A stretch of 64,000 bases of DNA, from contig NZ_JACYFJ010000004.1 in the NCBI RefSeq assembly GCF_014855495.1, positions 310,001-374,000 on the forward strand, given 5' to 3'. The position numbers and the translations under genes are program-made. Shown here piece after piece: positions 36,886-46,761 of the stretch. The notes beneath the pieces were generated by a model. The model saw only the letters and a list, made by a program, of their open reading frames with translations, was not told the DNA's origin and ran no database searches. Within the stretch, counting starts at the first letter, position 1. Each line of letters opens with the position of its first letter. This stretch comes from Euzebyella saccharophila. Its GTDB lineage: Bacteria; Bacteroidota; Bacteroidia; Flavobacteriales; Flavobacteriaceae.

Positions 36886-38643
36886 TTACAAATCAAATTT
36901 ATAGGTAGCCCCACCCATAATCTGCAATCCTTGAACGGGATAATTTGCCCATCTTAAATAGTTGTTATTGGCTATGTTGGCCGCTTTTAAGAAGAAAGAC
37001 CACTGATCGGTCCACCTATAACCAATATGCGCATTGGCATCAAAAAAGGAATCCAACTCCACTATTTCTGAAGTAAATGAAGAAGGAATCCCGGAAGAAT
37101 TAGCTATAGAAGCCAGGTCCTCTCTACTTCCAACATAAAATAGGTTGGCACCAGCAAACCATTTCTCCCCAATTTGGTAATCCATAAATAAGGAGCAGGT
37201 AAGTTCAGGAAGGTTCCATGCGGGGTTATCTGTTTCGGTACTATAATTAAAATATTCCGCATTTACACCCAAAGTAAAATTCCTGTTTACATCCACGTTC
37301 AACTCGCCAAAAACACCAATGGTTTTTACATCGTCATAAAAAACATGGAAAGAATTGCCATAATAATAGCCCTTTTCATCCGTGCGAACGGTATTCTGTG
37401 GATTCAACATATACAGGGGTTTTCTATTTTCTGCTGTATAGGAAGCTTTTACGTTATAACTTAAATTAGGCAGCAGTTGCCCCTTCAAACCTAAATACCC
37501 ATCATATTGCTTATCCGTTGGCTGAATAGTAAGGGTTGGGGATACGTAAGGATTATCACCTACCAGACCGTAATAGGAGTTTTGGTTAAGCTCTCCTTCA
37601 ACCCCACCATACACAATGGCCAATTCATCCAATAAGTTATAAGAAGCCGTTACCGCAGGATATATATAAAAATTGCTATCACTGTTCTCCAAATCCAGAC
37701 CGTACACCAATTTTACCCCCAAGTTAAGGACCAAACCTTCCGCCAACATCCTTAGGTTTGGGTTTAGACCCACCTGCAAATTACTGTAATTTATACCCGG
37801 TTCGTTATTCTCGTTGTTTAGGCTGGAATTTTCAAATGTACCGTTCACAAAATCCACCTTGGCCCTAATCCCGAGTTCTTCCTCTGCTATGGGAAACGCC
37901 AAACCTGCGTCTAAAACAGCCCTGTTTTCTCCAGATTTGACAGCGTCCCAAAAACGTCTGTAGTGCAATTTGGCATCTTCAAAATAGGCATCTTCCATTG
38001 AAATTTTACCAGTAAGGCCTGCTGTGTAATAATTTTGCCGTTCATCAATTGAATTCACCTCTGTTTCAGTAAACGCACCATTTTCAATACCGTACCAATT
38101 ATATAATTGATGCTGGGCATCAAAATCTACTCCCCAGTTAAAATCACGATCTCTCTTACTATAGCTAGCGTCCAATTTTGTATTGGAAAAAATATTGTCC
38201 AACGCCGTACCGTCTATGTCGCCACGAGAAGAATTATGGTCCAAGCCTATGGTATATCCAGATTCTCTATCAATGGTTCTACTAGTATAAAATTTGCCCA
38301 TTACATTAGCAGGATTTCCACCTCCTGCAGACGCATATGAGTTATAAAGTACCGGTGGAGGCGTTTTTTTCACCGCGTTGGCTTTCCCTTTTGCCGGGGT
38401 AAACGTAGAAGCAACAGGCACTGAAAAAATACTATACTCTATTTTCTTTTTTTGTAAAACGATAGAATCGTTCATGTTTGGAACCGACTTTATTTTAAAA
38501 GCGTCCGAAATGGTAGGGGTATACGCCTTGGTTACAGTTACCGTTTCTGTACCAATATCATCCGTTTCTTCCTCTTCTTGAGCGGATACTATCTGTAAGC
38601 CACCTAAAAAAAGTAGTATTAATAAACCAAAGGGCTTACGCAT
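36886..38643 (-). CDS. Outer-membrane beta-barrel protein (TonB-receptor-like)
   Basis: A 585-residue exported barrel. The signal peptide is MRKPFGLLILLFLGGLQIVSAQ, followed by an acidic stretch and the conserved-looking VTVTKAYTPTISDAFKIK, which resembles a TonB box or plug remnant. It continues with alternating aromatic beta strands to a terminal GGATYKFDL. There is no full plug domain, so whether it is a TonB-dependent transporter is uncertain. The frame is open to an ATG at 38727 that overlaps the end of the upstream TPR gene; ATGs at 38682, 38658 and 38643 are alternatives, and 38643 gives the cleanest signal peptide. It is tightly linked to the TPR gene, and the two probably act together. 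Confidence 0.82.
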   Translation of the reverse strand: MRKPFGLLILLFLGGLQIVSAQEEEETDDIGTETVTVTKAYTPTISDAFKIKSVPNMNDSIVLQKKKIEYSIFSVPVASTFTPAKGKANAVKKTPPPVLYNSYASAGGGNPANVMGKFYTSRTIDRESGYTIGLDHNSSRGDIDGTALDNIFSNTKLDASYSKRDRDFNWGVDFDAQHQLYNWYGIENGAFTETEVNSIDERQNYYTAGLTGKISMEDAYFEDAKLHYRRFWDAVKSGENRAVLDAGLAFPIAEEELGIRAKVDFVNGTFENSSLNNENNEPGINYSNLQVGLNPNLRMLAEGLVLNLGVKLVYGLDLENSDSNFYIYPAVTASYNLLDELAIVYGGVEGELNQNSYYGLVGDNPYVSPTLTIQPTDKQYDGYLGLKGQLLPNLSYNVKASYTAENRKPLYMLNPQNTVRTDEKGYYYGNSFHVFYDDVKTIGVFGELNVDVNRNFTLGVNAEYFNYSTETDNPAWNLPELTCSLFMDYQIGEKWFAGANLFYVGSREDLASIANSSGIPSSFTSEIVELDSFFDANAHIGYRWTDQWSFFLKAANIANNNYLRWANYPVQGLQIMGGATYKFDL

Positions 38644-38716
38644 TTTATATTCTCTCATTAATGTTCTCTTTTCAATTTTCATATCCGATACTAAACTCAC
38701 CGTTGTAATTTTCCTA

Positions 38717-41700
38717 TTACTGCCCATCTGTTCTTACGGATGAATTACTTTGTGCCTCCTTGGCCTTGATAATAGATAGTTCACTTTTTGCCTCGGTTAC
38801 CACTTCCGGAAATTGGCTAAAGTTCGTGATTACACTATCCAGAATATAAGTGGCTTGATAAGCGTCTCCCAATGCGTAAAAGTTTTTGGCCATAATAATC
38901 AATCCTTTTCCGCCCCATTCCTTATAACTTGAATAATCCTTGGCCAACTTCTGAATCGAAATATTGGAAGCTTCATAGTCCTGATCCTGATTTTTGAAAT
39001 AGGCATCATAATACAATGCCTCCGCAGCGGTAGCACCTGTAGCAATGGTTAGCACGGTTGCATAAGCTGATTTGGCTTTGGCCTCATTACCCGTTGCAAT
39101 CGCCGAGCGCGCAATCATTATATGCGCATCACTCTTTATCCTATTATCAATACTTGGTGTGGCCAGCACTTTTTCTGCATATTGAAGTGTTTTATTATAA
39201 TCCTTTTGCTCATAATACCCCTTCATCAAGTTAGATTGCGCAAAGGTTCGGTTTTGCTGAATGTCCGCCTGTGCTTCCAAACGTTGCAAATAAGGCAAAG
39301 CCGTAGCATAGTCCTGTTTGCCGATCAATATTTCGCAGACCCTTGTCAAGGATTGTTCCGCATACTCACTACCAGATTTATCGGCCACAAATTGATAGTA
39401 CGGTAAAGCTTTTTCCTTATCTCCCTTGGCAAAATATAGTTGTGCCAAATTAAAATTCGCCTTTACCGAATTAAGTCCGTTAGGAAACTGTTCTATATAT
39501 TTTTCATATCCTTTAATGGCCGCATCCTTCTTTCCTTCTAGATTCTGTTTATCGGCCGATTCAAATGTTGCATTGTCCAACTCAGAGTCCGTAACTTCAA
39601 TGAAATCAATTCCCTTAACCCATTGTGCATACTCATCCACCCTGCCCATATCCACATAGATCAACTTAGCAGTGGAAACCGCCTGAATAGCTTCTTGGGT
39701 ATTGGGGAAATTATGAACTACAGACTTGAACTTGCTTAATGCCTGATCATTTCTATTGGCATTGTAGTGTACCAAACCTTGTCTCATCATTGCCTGTGGC
39801 ACCAAAGAACTGCCTTTAAATTCATTGATCATACGGTCATAAGTTTGTAACCCTTGTTGCTCCTGCCCCGCAGAAACCAAGGTGTTAGCCAACTCAAAAA
39901 GGGCATCGTCCTTTAGTGTAGACCGTGAATATTTTGATACAAAGGAGCGTAGTTCTTCAATTTTGGAATCCCTTCTGTCCACAAAACCGTAACTGATAGC
40001 CTTTTGGTATGCCGCGTAATCCTTTTCCGGTCCGGTAAGGGCGAGTGCTTTGTTGTAGGTTTCTATGGCAGGCCAATATTTACTGGTCACGAAATAGCTA
40101 TCTCCAAGTCTTAAATACCCGTCATACAGCTTTTGGGTGTTGCTTGTATTTTGACTAGTGAAATCCGAAAAACTACCAATAGCATTCCCATAGTCCTTAA
40201 GTTTAAAATAAGTGTAGGCCAGATTGTAACTCAAATCCTTGAACTCTTCCGTGTTTTGGGCCGATGGATTGGACTTAAAATCCAAATAATCACTTAGGGC
40301 CGCGTTGTAATTGTTCAAAAGATATTCTGCCTCGGCCTTCCAATAACTGGCCCTGGCCTTGAAAAGTGAATTTTCGGCATTGTCCAGTGACTTTTGAAAG
40401 TTTTGAGCCGCAGCAGCATATTCATCGTTCATGAATAATTCCAGTCCTCTATAATAAGCCACCTTTTGATAGGTCTCTTTACTGGCATAGTTTTTATTCT
40501 TCTCCAACAATGCCATGGCACCTTCAAAGTTTTTTGAGGTGATGTAAGAGTCTACCAATAGATTTTGCATTTCTTCTGTATGGCTATCATTTGGATATTT
40601 GGACAAGTAGTCTGTGATTACCTGTGGAACGGGTTCATAGGCATTGCCCACTTCGTAGCTTAAACGTGCGTAATTTAAATTGGCGTCCTTCTGTATTTCC
40701 GGGGAGAAATCCATCTGTGAAGCGTTTCTAAAGGCATTTAAAGCCTCTTGTTTTTTATCGAGCTTTAGATAACATTCCGCCAAATGGTAGTAGGCGTTTT
40801 GAGACACACTATTGGTACCATCAATTATTTTATTGAACTGCTGAATGGCATTGACATAATCGCCTTGTTTATAATAAGAGTATCCTAGGAGATAAAAATC
40901 AGTATTGTTCCATTTACCCCTTTTGCCTTTATAATCCTCCAAATATGGAATAGCATTGGCATACTGACCCAAATTAAAATAACTTTCCCCTATTATTTTG
41001 GAAAGTTCAGATTTCTCATTGCGGTCACCTTTGGCAAGTTGTCTTTTGGCCAAAGCAATAGCTTCTTCAAACTTACCAAGCTTAAAATTCATATCGGCTT
41101 GGTAGTAGTCCATCTTCTCCTCCAGAATTTCAGGATCTTTAATTTCATCAAACCTTTGATTGGCCGTTTCATAATCATCTTGCTGATACGCAATATAACC
41201 TTGGTAATATTTTGCCTGTGAGCCGTACACCTGCGAATTTTCTACTTTTTGCAAGTAGCGTTCCGCTTCCTTTTGTTTTCCGCTGGAAAAAAGGGAATAA
41301 CCATAATTAAAATTGAACTTGTCCATTTCCTTTCTGGAAAGTGCTCCTTGGTCCACCTTGTTGTACCATTTAAGGGCATATGGATATTTTCCTGTTTCAA
41401 AATAATATTCCGCCACGTCTGCAAAAGCAGAATTTCTTTTGGTTGATGTTGGGTACTTTTCCACAAAATCTTCCATTAGCCTATCGGCACCCAATTGGTT
41501 TAAACGTACCGCAGCATTGGCCTCGTAATACGCACTATTGGCCTTGGTTTCCAGGTCATTGGTAGACTCTTTTACCCTTGAAAAAATAGATTGGGCCGCT
41601 TGGTACTGCTCATTGTGGTACAGTGCCAACGCATCTTGATATTCCTTTTGATCGTGTGTATAGATTTTTGTCTCTTGGGCAGAGCATAGGAAAACAGCCC

Positions 41701-41740
41701 CCAAGAAGACGGGAACCATAGCGGTGATTCTTTTCAGCAT
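38717..41740 (-). CDS. Large tetratricopeptide-repeat protein, exported
   Basis: A 1,007-residue protein with a signal peptide (LKRITAMVPVFLGAVFLCSAQ) and TPR or TPR-like helical repeats over nearly its whole length. Examples are AIALAKRQLAKGDRN, QYANAIPYLEDYK, DYVNAIQQFNKIIDG, and NRNDQALSKFKSVVHNFPN. No catalytic motif is visible. The true start is the ATG at 41740; the frame extends only three codons further, to a TTG. It is followed directly by an outer-membrane barrel gene, so a periplasmic scaffold working with that barrel is the simplest reading, by inference. It diverges from ftsE across 233 bases. Confidence 0.9.
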   Translation of the reverse strand: MLKRITAMVPVFLGAVFLCSAQETKIYTHDQKEYQDALALYHNEQYQAAQSIFSRVKESTNDLETKANSAYYEANAAVRLNQLGADRLMEDFVEKYPTSTKRNSAFADVAEYYFETGKYPYALKWYNKVDQGALSRKEMDKFNFNYGYSLFSSGKQKEAERYLQKVENSQVYGSQAKYYQGYIAYQQDDYETANQRFDEIKDPEILEEKMDYYQADMNFKLGKFEEAIALAKRQLAKGDRNEKSELSKIIGESYFNLGQYANAIPYLEDYKGKRGKWNNTDFYLLGYSYYKQGDYVNAIQQFNKIIDGTNSVSQNAYYHLAECYLKLDKKQEALNAFRNASQMDFSPEIQKDANLNYARLSYEVGNAYEPVPQVITDYLSKYPNDSHTEEMQNLLVDSYITSKNFEGAMALLEKNKNYASKETYQKVAYYRGLELFMNDEYAAAAQNFQKSLDNAENSLFKARASYWKAEAEYLLNNYNAALSDYLDFKSNPSAQNTEEFKDLSYNLAYTYFKLKDYGNAIGSFSDFTSQNTSNTQKLYDGYLRLGDSYFVTSKYWPAIETYNKALALTGPEKDYAAYQKAISYGFVDRRDSKIEELRSFVSKYSRSTLKDDALFELANTLVSAGQEQQGLQTYDRMINEFKGSSLVPQAMMRQGLVHYNANRNDQALSKFKSVVHNFPNTQEAIQAVSTAKLIYVDMGRVDEYAQWVKGIDFIEVTDSELDNATFESADKQNLEGKKDAAIKGYEKYIEQFPNGLNSVKANFNLAQLYFAKGDKEKALPYYQFVADKSGSEYAEQSLTRVCEILIGKQDYATALPYLQRLEAQADIQQNRTFAQSNLMKGYYEQKDYNKTLQYAEKVLATPSIDNRIKSDAHIMIARSAIATGNEAKAKSAYATVLTIATGATAAEALYYDAYFKNQDQDYEASNISIQKLAKDYSSYKEWGGKGLIIMAKNFYALGDAYQATYILDSVITNFSQFPEVVTEAKSELSIIKAKEAQSNSSVRTDGQ

Positions 41741-41973
41741 AGTGTTCAACTAACCTTATTATTAATTTTAATAACGGCGAATATTGTACCAAAGTATATT
41801 TGGTCTATTAAATAAAACCTAACAAAAGAAAAAGTTTTTTAGAAGACTCCCTATGGGTTTAACATTCACTTATTACTTTTATATCAACAAAAACAGTTGG
41901 CCCGGGTTTCTAAACAAAATTTAAAATATCCTAGGTCAAATACTTATTCAAAGTAAAATATTGCGCCCCAACT

Positions 41974-42657
41974 ATGTCGGAAACTATTTTAGAGCTAAAA
42001 GATGCCTCTATTTTTCAAAAAGACAGCCTTGTACTAAATGAAGTGAACCTGGATGTTCAAAAAGGTGAATTCGTATACCTTATCGGAAAGACCGGAAGCG
42101 GTAAAAGTAGCTTTATGAAAACCCTTTATGGAGATTTACCCTTAAAAAAAGGAACGGGAAACATAGTGGGTTTTGACTTGAAAAAACTTAGGGAAAAAGA
42201 AATTCCGTATTTGAGAAGAAAAATCGGAATTGTCTTTCAGGATTTTAAACTCTTGCCGGATAGAAACATTAATAATAATCTGTTTTTTGTTTTAAAGGCT
42301 ACCGGTTGGAAGGACAAGCCCAAGATGCAGCAAAAAATTGAAGATGTATTGGGTAAAGTGGGAATGAAAACAAAAGGTTTTAAATTTCCGCATGAACTAT
42401 CAGGTGGGGAACAGCAACGGGTAGCCATTGCCCGTGCCCTTTTAAATGACCCTGAGCTTATTCTTGCAGACGAGCCTACGGGCAACCTTGACCCCCAGAC
42501 CAGCGTTGAAGTAATGAAAGTGCTCCAAGAAATTCACAAGGCCGGCAGGTCTATTTTAATGGCTACCCATGATTATGCACTCATTCTTAAATATCCGTCC
42601 AAAACCCTCAAATGCGACGGAAACAAAATCTTTGAGGTGGTACAGAGAGCCGTATAA
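41974..42657 (+). CDS. ftsE: Cell division ATP-binding protein FtsE
   Basis: An ABC ATPase that, with the membrane protein FtsX, controls cell-wall hydrolases at the septum. The 227-residue protein has Walker [10 protein letters not shown] (38-46), a Q-loop [12 protein letters not shown], signature [15 protein letters not shown] (about 141), Walker [14 protein letters not shown] and the H-loop in [21 protein letters not shown] is characteristic of FtsE. FtsX is not adjacent: the next gene encodes a membrane-anchored Nudix-like protein nine bases downstream. A LolD-type ATPase is the alternative but less likely. Confidence 0.9.
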   Translation: MSETILELKDASIFQKDSLVLNEVNLDVQKGEFVYLIGKTGSGKSSFMKTLYGDLPLKKGTGNIVGFDLKKLREKEIPYLRRKIGIVFQDFKLLPDRNINNNLFFVLKATGWKDKPKMQQKIEDVLGKVGMKTKGFKFPHELSGGEQQRVAIARALLNDPELILADEPTGNLDPQTSVEVMKVLQEIHKAGRSILMATHDYALILKYPSKTLKCDGNKIFEVVQRAV

Positions 42658-42666
42658 AAATCCAAG

Positions 42667-43482
42667 ATGATTCTAAAAAAACGCACCTATACGACGGACA
42701 AAAAGGTACATCCATTCATTGGCGCGCTCCTTTTTATTATTTCCATAGTGCTTATCCTCATAACCGGTCCTTTAGGTTTCGTTTATGGCATTCTTCATTC
42801 CCTCTTTAAACAAGGTTTTAAGGGCACCGGGGAGTTCTTTCTTAAAATAGCCATTTCAGTGGATCAATTGGGCAACGTTCTCATGCAACACCTGCTCAAT
42901 CTACTTTGGATGAAGCCCGGCGGTTATAAATTTGGGAATAGGGACGAGACCATTTCCAGTGCCCTGGGCAGAAACAAAAAATTAGGAACCCTTACGTGGC
43001 AGGGACGCTTCATTGATAAAATATTGGACATCATTGACCCCAACCACAGTCTAAACTCCATAGACTACTATATTGAACCTACTGCCAATATCATCGATAA
43101 ACTTGCATGGATACATATTGTGGACGGAAAGATACTGGTGACCAGAAATACAGGCCGGGATAAATTTTATATTCCGGGAGGAAATAGAAAAAAGGGTGAA
43201 TCCGATGCACAAACCCTACATAGGGAAATTCAAGAAGTGCTCAACGTTGAAATTGAACTGCCAACCATGAATTTTGTAGGTATTTTTGAAGCGCAGGCAG
43301 ATGGGTACAAACCCGGAATACTGGTTAGAATGACTTGCTATGCCGCCAATTATTTAGGAGACCTAAAACCTCATGATAAAATTGAGGAAATAGCATGGCT
43401 AGGATATGAAGACCGCGAAAAGGTTTCAGAGGTAGACACCCTAATTTTTGATGTTCTTCAAGAAAACGGAGACCTTATTTAG
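42667..43482 (+). CDS. Membrane-anchored Nudix-like protein
   Basis: A 271-residue protein with one long or two short N-terminal membrane segments (about residues 15-45, FIGALLFIISIVLILITGPL) and a C-terminal Nudix fold (about 130-265). The Nudix box reads GGNRKKGESDAQTLHREIQE then VLNV. Against the consensus Gx5Ex7REUxEExGU, the last Glu is Val and the Gly is Asn, so one metal ligand is missing. The activity may be altered or lost. It begins nine bases after ftsE and probably shares its transcript. The link to cell division is positional only. Substrate is unknown. Confidence 0.85.
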   Translation: MILKKRTYTTDKKVHPFIGALLFIISIVLILITGPLGFVYGILHSLFKQGFKGTGEFFLKIAISVDQLGNVLMQHLLNLLWMKPGGYKFGNRDETISSALGRNKKLGTLTWQGRFIDKILDIIDPNHSLNSIDYYIEPTANIIDKLAWIHIVDGKILVTRNTGRDKFYIPGGNRKKGESDAQTLHREIQEVLNVEIELPTMNFVGIFEAQADGYKPGILVRMTCYAANYLGDLKPHDKIEEIAWLGYEDREKVSEVDTLIFDVLQENGDLI

Positions 43483-43523
43483 ATTTTCTTTTTAGTACCT
43501 TTTGGCTTTCAATCCAAAAGACC

Positions 43524-44999
43524 ATGCACGATTACCTCTCAAAAATCCTAACATTTCTATTTTTCATTTTTTGGTTGCCTTGCCAATCACAAGAAAAGCC
43601 CAACATACTTTTTATAGCCGTAGACGATTTACGGAATGAACTGGGCGTACATGAAGGCTCACAGGCCATTACCCCAAATTTGGATGCTTTAGCCAATGCT
43701 GGTTCGCTATTTACCCATCATTATGTACAGGTACCTACCTGTGGCGCATCAAGACATTCCATTTTAACCGGTAGGAGACCCTATAAAAAAGTGCATCTGA
43801 GCAATAGGGCTATTGAAAAGGAAATTTCTGACAAACCGGAAACCGATGTTCCTGAAAGTTTTATCCATCAATTAAAGACATCCGGTTATCATACCGTTGG
43901 CATTGGTAAAATAGCTCACTCGGCAGATGGGTATCTATACGAATATGAAGAAGAACCTTCCAACCAAAGAGAGCTTCCCCATAGTTGGTGTGAAATGCAT
44001 TTTGACGCCGGAAAATGGTCCACCGGGTGGAACGCCTTTTTTGCGTATGCCAATGGCGAAAATAGACAAAGCCTAAAAAAACAAGTAAAACCCTATGAAG
44101 CCGGAAATACTGATGATGAGGGATATCCAGACGGACTCACGGCCAACCTCGCCGTTTCAAAATTAAAAGAACTAAAAAACTCCAAACAGCCCTTTTTTTT
44201 AGGGGTTGGCTTTTTTAAGCCCCACCTTCCCTTTAATGCCCCCAAAAAGTACTGGGACCTTTATGACAGAGACAAAATTAAAGTTTCCGATAATCCGCAC
44301 TTGCTAAAAAACGTGCATTTATCAAGTTACAACAACAACGGAGAATTTAACCAGTATGCCCTGGGAGAGGAAAAAGCATATTTGGAACAACCGGTTTCCG
44401 AAACCTATGCCAAAAAAATCAGGCACGCCTATCTAGCTGCAGTAAGCTATACGGATGCACAAATAGGAAAGGTGTTAAAGGAATTAAAAGCATCCGGTTT
44501 GGACAAGAATACGGTAATCATTATTTGGGGCGATCATGGTTGGCACTTGGGAGACCAGCGCATGTGGGGAAAACATACCCTTTTTGAAAATGCCCTAAAA
44601 AGCACCCTAATTATTAAAGAGCCTTCAATAGAAAGCCAACCCAATAGAATCGACCAAATAGTTGAAAGTGTTGACATTTATCCCACCATCCTTGAAATAG
44701 CTCAATTGAAGCCAAAAACAACTTTGGACGGCATGAGTTTGATACCTCTGCTCAGAGGCAAAAAAAACTGGAACCAACCCTACGCCTATAGTTACTTTAA
44801 AAATGGAATAACGCTTAGAACCCCAAAATACAGATTGACCAAATATTATAGGGGACAGAAACCGGTAATTGAATTATACGATCACACCCAAAGCCAAAAT
44901 GAAAGTATCAATATTGCCGAAGAAAGTCCTAAAATAGTAGATAGGTTGATGCCCATTTTATCACAGGGAAACACGGGTTTGTACGATAACATCAATTAG
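43524..44999 (+). CDS. Exported sulfatase (iduronate-2-sulfatase-like)
   Basis: A 491-residue type I sulfatase with a signal peptide ending near PCQSQ. The metal-binding start is PNILFIAVDDLRNELG. The maturation motif is CGASRHSILTGRRP, with Cys73 expected to become formylglycine; Ala replaces the usual Pro at +2, which is tolerated in the family. Other blocks are GIGKIAHS, FFLGVGFFKPHLPF, IIWGDHGWHLGDQRMWGKHT and a C-terminal subdomain. The layout resembles iduronate-2-sulfatases, which desulfate polysaccharides. A dedicated formylglycine-generating enzyme is not in the window. It stands between the Nudix-like and polyphosphate-glucokinase-like genes. Confidence 0.92.
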   Translation: MHDYLSKILTFLFFIFWLPCQSQEKPNILFIAVDDLRNELGVHEGSQAITPNLDALANAGSLFTHHYVQVPTCGASRHSILTGRRPYKKVHLSNRAIEKEISDKPETDVPESFIHQLKTSGYHTVGIGKIAHSADGYLYEYEEEPSNQRELPHSWCEMHFDAGKWSTGWNAFFAYANGENRQSLKKQVKPYEAGNTDDEGYPDGLTANLAVSKLKELKNSKQPFFLGVGFFKPHLPFNAPKKYWDLYDRDKIKVSDNPHLLKNVHLSSYNNNGEFNQYALGEEKAYLEQPVSETYAKKIRHAYLAAVSYTDAQIGKVLKELKASGLDKNTVIIIWGDHGWHLGDQRMWGKHTLFENALKSTLIIKEPSIESQPNRIDQIVESVDIYPTILEIAQLKPKTTLDGMSLIPLLRGKKNWNQPYAYSYFKNGITLRTPKYRLTKYYRGQKPVIELYDHTQSQNESINIAEESPKIVDRLMPILSQGNTGLYDNIN

Positions 45000-45074
45000 A
45001 CTGGCATTGACTCCAAAAGGTTATTTTCTATCAAAAGTTTTTGTTAATTTGCCATCCAAATAGAATAAAGCATA

Positions 45075-45824
45075 ATGGAAATATTAGGAATAGATGTAGG
45101 TGGTTCAGGAATAAAAGGCGGTATGGTCAATATAGAAACCGGCGAAATGACAACTGAACGCTTCCGCATTCCTACGCCCCCATCGCGCACTCCTGAGGCA
45201 ATGGCAGATGTCATTGCTCAAATTACGGCACACTTTAATTACAAAGGAAAAGTAGGTTGTGGGTTTCCAACTATTATCAAAAAAGGAATTTGCAAGTCTC
45301 CCGGTAATTTGGACCCAAGTTGGTTAGGCGTCAATGTAGAAAAATTATTTGAGGAGCGTACAGGTCTGGATTTTACGGTGGTAAACGATGCCGATATTGC
45401 AGGTTATGCCTGTATGACCTACGGAATTGGCAAAGGAGAGGAAGGTTTGGTAATTATGATAACCATTGGAACGGGCCTTGGTAGTGGCGCTTTTCTTGAT
45501 GGAAGGTTGATTCCCAATTTTGAGTTGGGCCAAATTCCATATAAAAGCTACAAGAAAATAGAAACTTGGGCAGCTGGTTCCGCAAAGGACAGAGAAGGGT
45601 TATCTTATAAAAAATGGGGCAAAAGGTTTAATAAGTTCTTGAAATATGTAGAATTACTGGTTGCCCCAGACTTAATTTTATTGGGAGGCGGTGCATCCAA
45701 GGATTTTGACGAATTTAAAAAGTATATTAAGATAGAAACCCCTGTAAGACCTGCACAGCTTCAAAACCATGCAGGTATTATTGGAGCCGCTGCCGCAGCC
45801 ATGCACAATATCCCTATAGATTAA
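45075..45824 (+). CDS. ppgK: Polyphosphate glucokinase-like ROK protein
   Basis: A 249-residue ROK-family sugar kinase similar to polyphosphate-glucose phosphotransferases. The phosphate-binding motif is [13 protein letters not shown] at the start. The sugar site contains [22 protein letters not shown] and [13 protein letters not shown], then [14 protein letters not shown] and [15 protein letters not shown]. It lacks the zinc-binding CxCGxxGC of classical ROK kinases, as PpgK proteins do. It likely phosphorylates glucose using polyphosphate and/or ATP. Its stop codon overlaps that of the convergent lipoprotein gene (TTAA). Confidence 0.85.
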   Translation: MEILGIDVGGSGIKGGMVNIETGEMTTERFRIPTPPSRTPEAMADVIAQITAHFNYKGKVGCGFPTIIKKGICKSPGNLDPSWLGVNVEKLFEERTGLDFTVVNDADIAGYACMTYGIGKGEEGLVIMITIGTGLGSGAFLDGRLIPNFELGQIPYKSYKKIETWAAGSAKDREGLSYKKWGKRFNKFLKYVELLVAPDLILLGGGASKDFDEFKKYIKIETPVRPAQLQNHAGIIGAAAAAMHNIPID

Positions 45825-46735
45825 AGGCTTTTGGCATCTTCTGGCATTTCAAAATAATCCTTGGAAAGAGTAGCATCAAAATGCATTTCACTTATATCAA
45901 TTTTAGTGATGTATTCCCCGGGAAGTCCATCTTTCGTCCAATGGGTCTTAAATCCGCTAGGAAGTAAAATTCCTTCTACATTTACCAATTTTTCTACTTC
46001 CATAAATTTTTCAGGATTGTGTCCTCCATCTTTAAAATATTCAGGGTAGGAAACAATGTACCTCACTGCCGTAATCAAATGACTTTCGGCATCAAAATGC
46101 AATATATAGTAATCATCGGGAGCATCTCCGGTACCGGCCTCAAAGGTAACTTTTACAACATCATTGGTCTTTCCTTGGTATTGTGCCTGTGAAAGTAGCT
46201 CTAGATTTACGCCCTCACCGTCCAAAACAAATGGGTGGCCCATTAGGTATAAAGGTGTTAATGCCCAAAATTTGGTATCATAGGCAAAAGCGGTGCTATC
46301 TTTTGCTTTTATCCAAGCCTTTTCCCCTGTCCAACCAAAACGTGCCGTAGAGTCCTCAACACTCGTATGCTTGGCCCTGTTTCTCCACGTATCAATAGTT
46401 TGATAACTATCCCTTACAGGTTTATCATCCAAGGGTTGATAATTGAACCTCATGGAGAGAGCTCCGTTGGAAAACCATTTTTTTAATCCCCCATGGGCTT
46501 CCATAGCCTGCCAAACAACCTTTCCTGCCGGTGTTGAAGACAATCGGGCTTTGGCTTTTTCAACCCTATTTTCAATCCATTTTTCTGGAACGGAACCTAC
46601 TTGTTTATCTTCTTGTACCTGGGTCATGGTACTACCAGTTTCTGATTTTTTCTTTTCGGAATTACAACCTGCAAAAATTAGAAAGCCTAGCACAGGTATG
46701 GCCCATAGTGTGTTTTTCAAAGTGATTTTATTCAA
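45821..46735 (-). CDS. Lipoprotein of unknown function, probable TTG start
   Basis: A 304-residue lipoprotein with leader [17 protein letters not shown] (lipobox FAGC). The mature domain contains [59 protein letters not shown] and a C-terminal KDYFEMPED. This is a beta-rich pattern similar to outer-membrane lipoprotein-sorting-like domains common in Flavobacteriaceae; the exact family is not certain. No ATG exists in frame before residue 37, so a TTG (46735, or codon 6) must start it if the lipobox is real. It converges on ppgK with overlapping stop codons. Confidence 0.8.
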   Translation of the reverse strand: MNKITLKNTLWAIPVLGFLIFAGCNSEKKKSETGSTMTQVQEDKQVGSVPEKWIENRVEKAKARLSSTPAGKVVWQAMEAHGGLKKWFSNGALSMRFNYQPLDDKPVRDSYQTIDTWRNRAKHTSVEDSTARFGWTGEKAWIKAKDSTAFAYDTKFWALTPLYLMGHPFVLDGEGVNLELLSQAQYQGKTNDVVKVTFEAGTGDAPDDYYILHFDAESHLITAVRYIVSYPEYFKDGGHNPEKFMEVEKLVNVEGILLPSGFKTHWTKDGLPGEYITKIDISEMHFDATLSKDYFEMPEDAKSL

Positions 46736-46761
46736 AAGGTTATGACCCCAGAAAAAGTAAA

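Noticed and set aside
41242-41466. Open frames on both strands inside the TPR gene
   Set aside because: They overlap a clearly coding TPR protein and show no domain or signal features.
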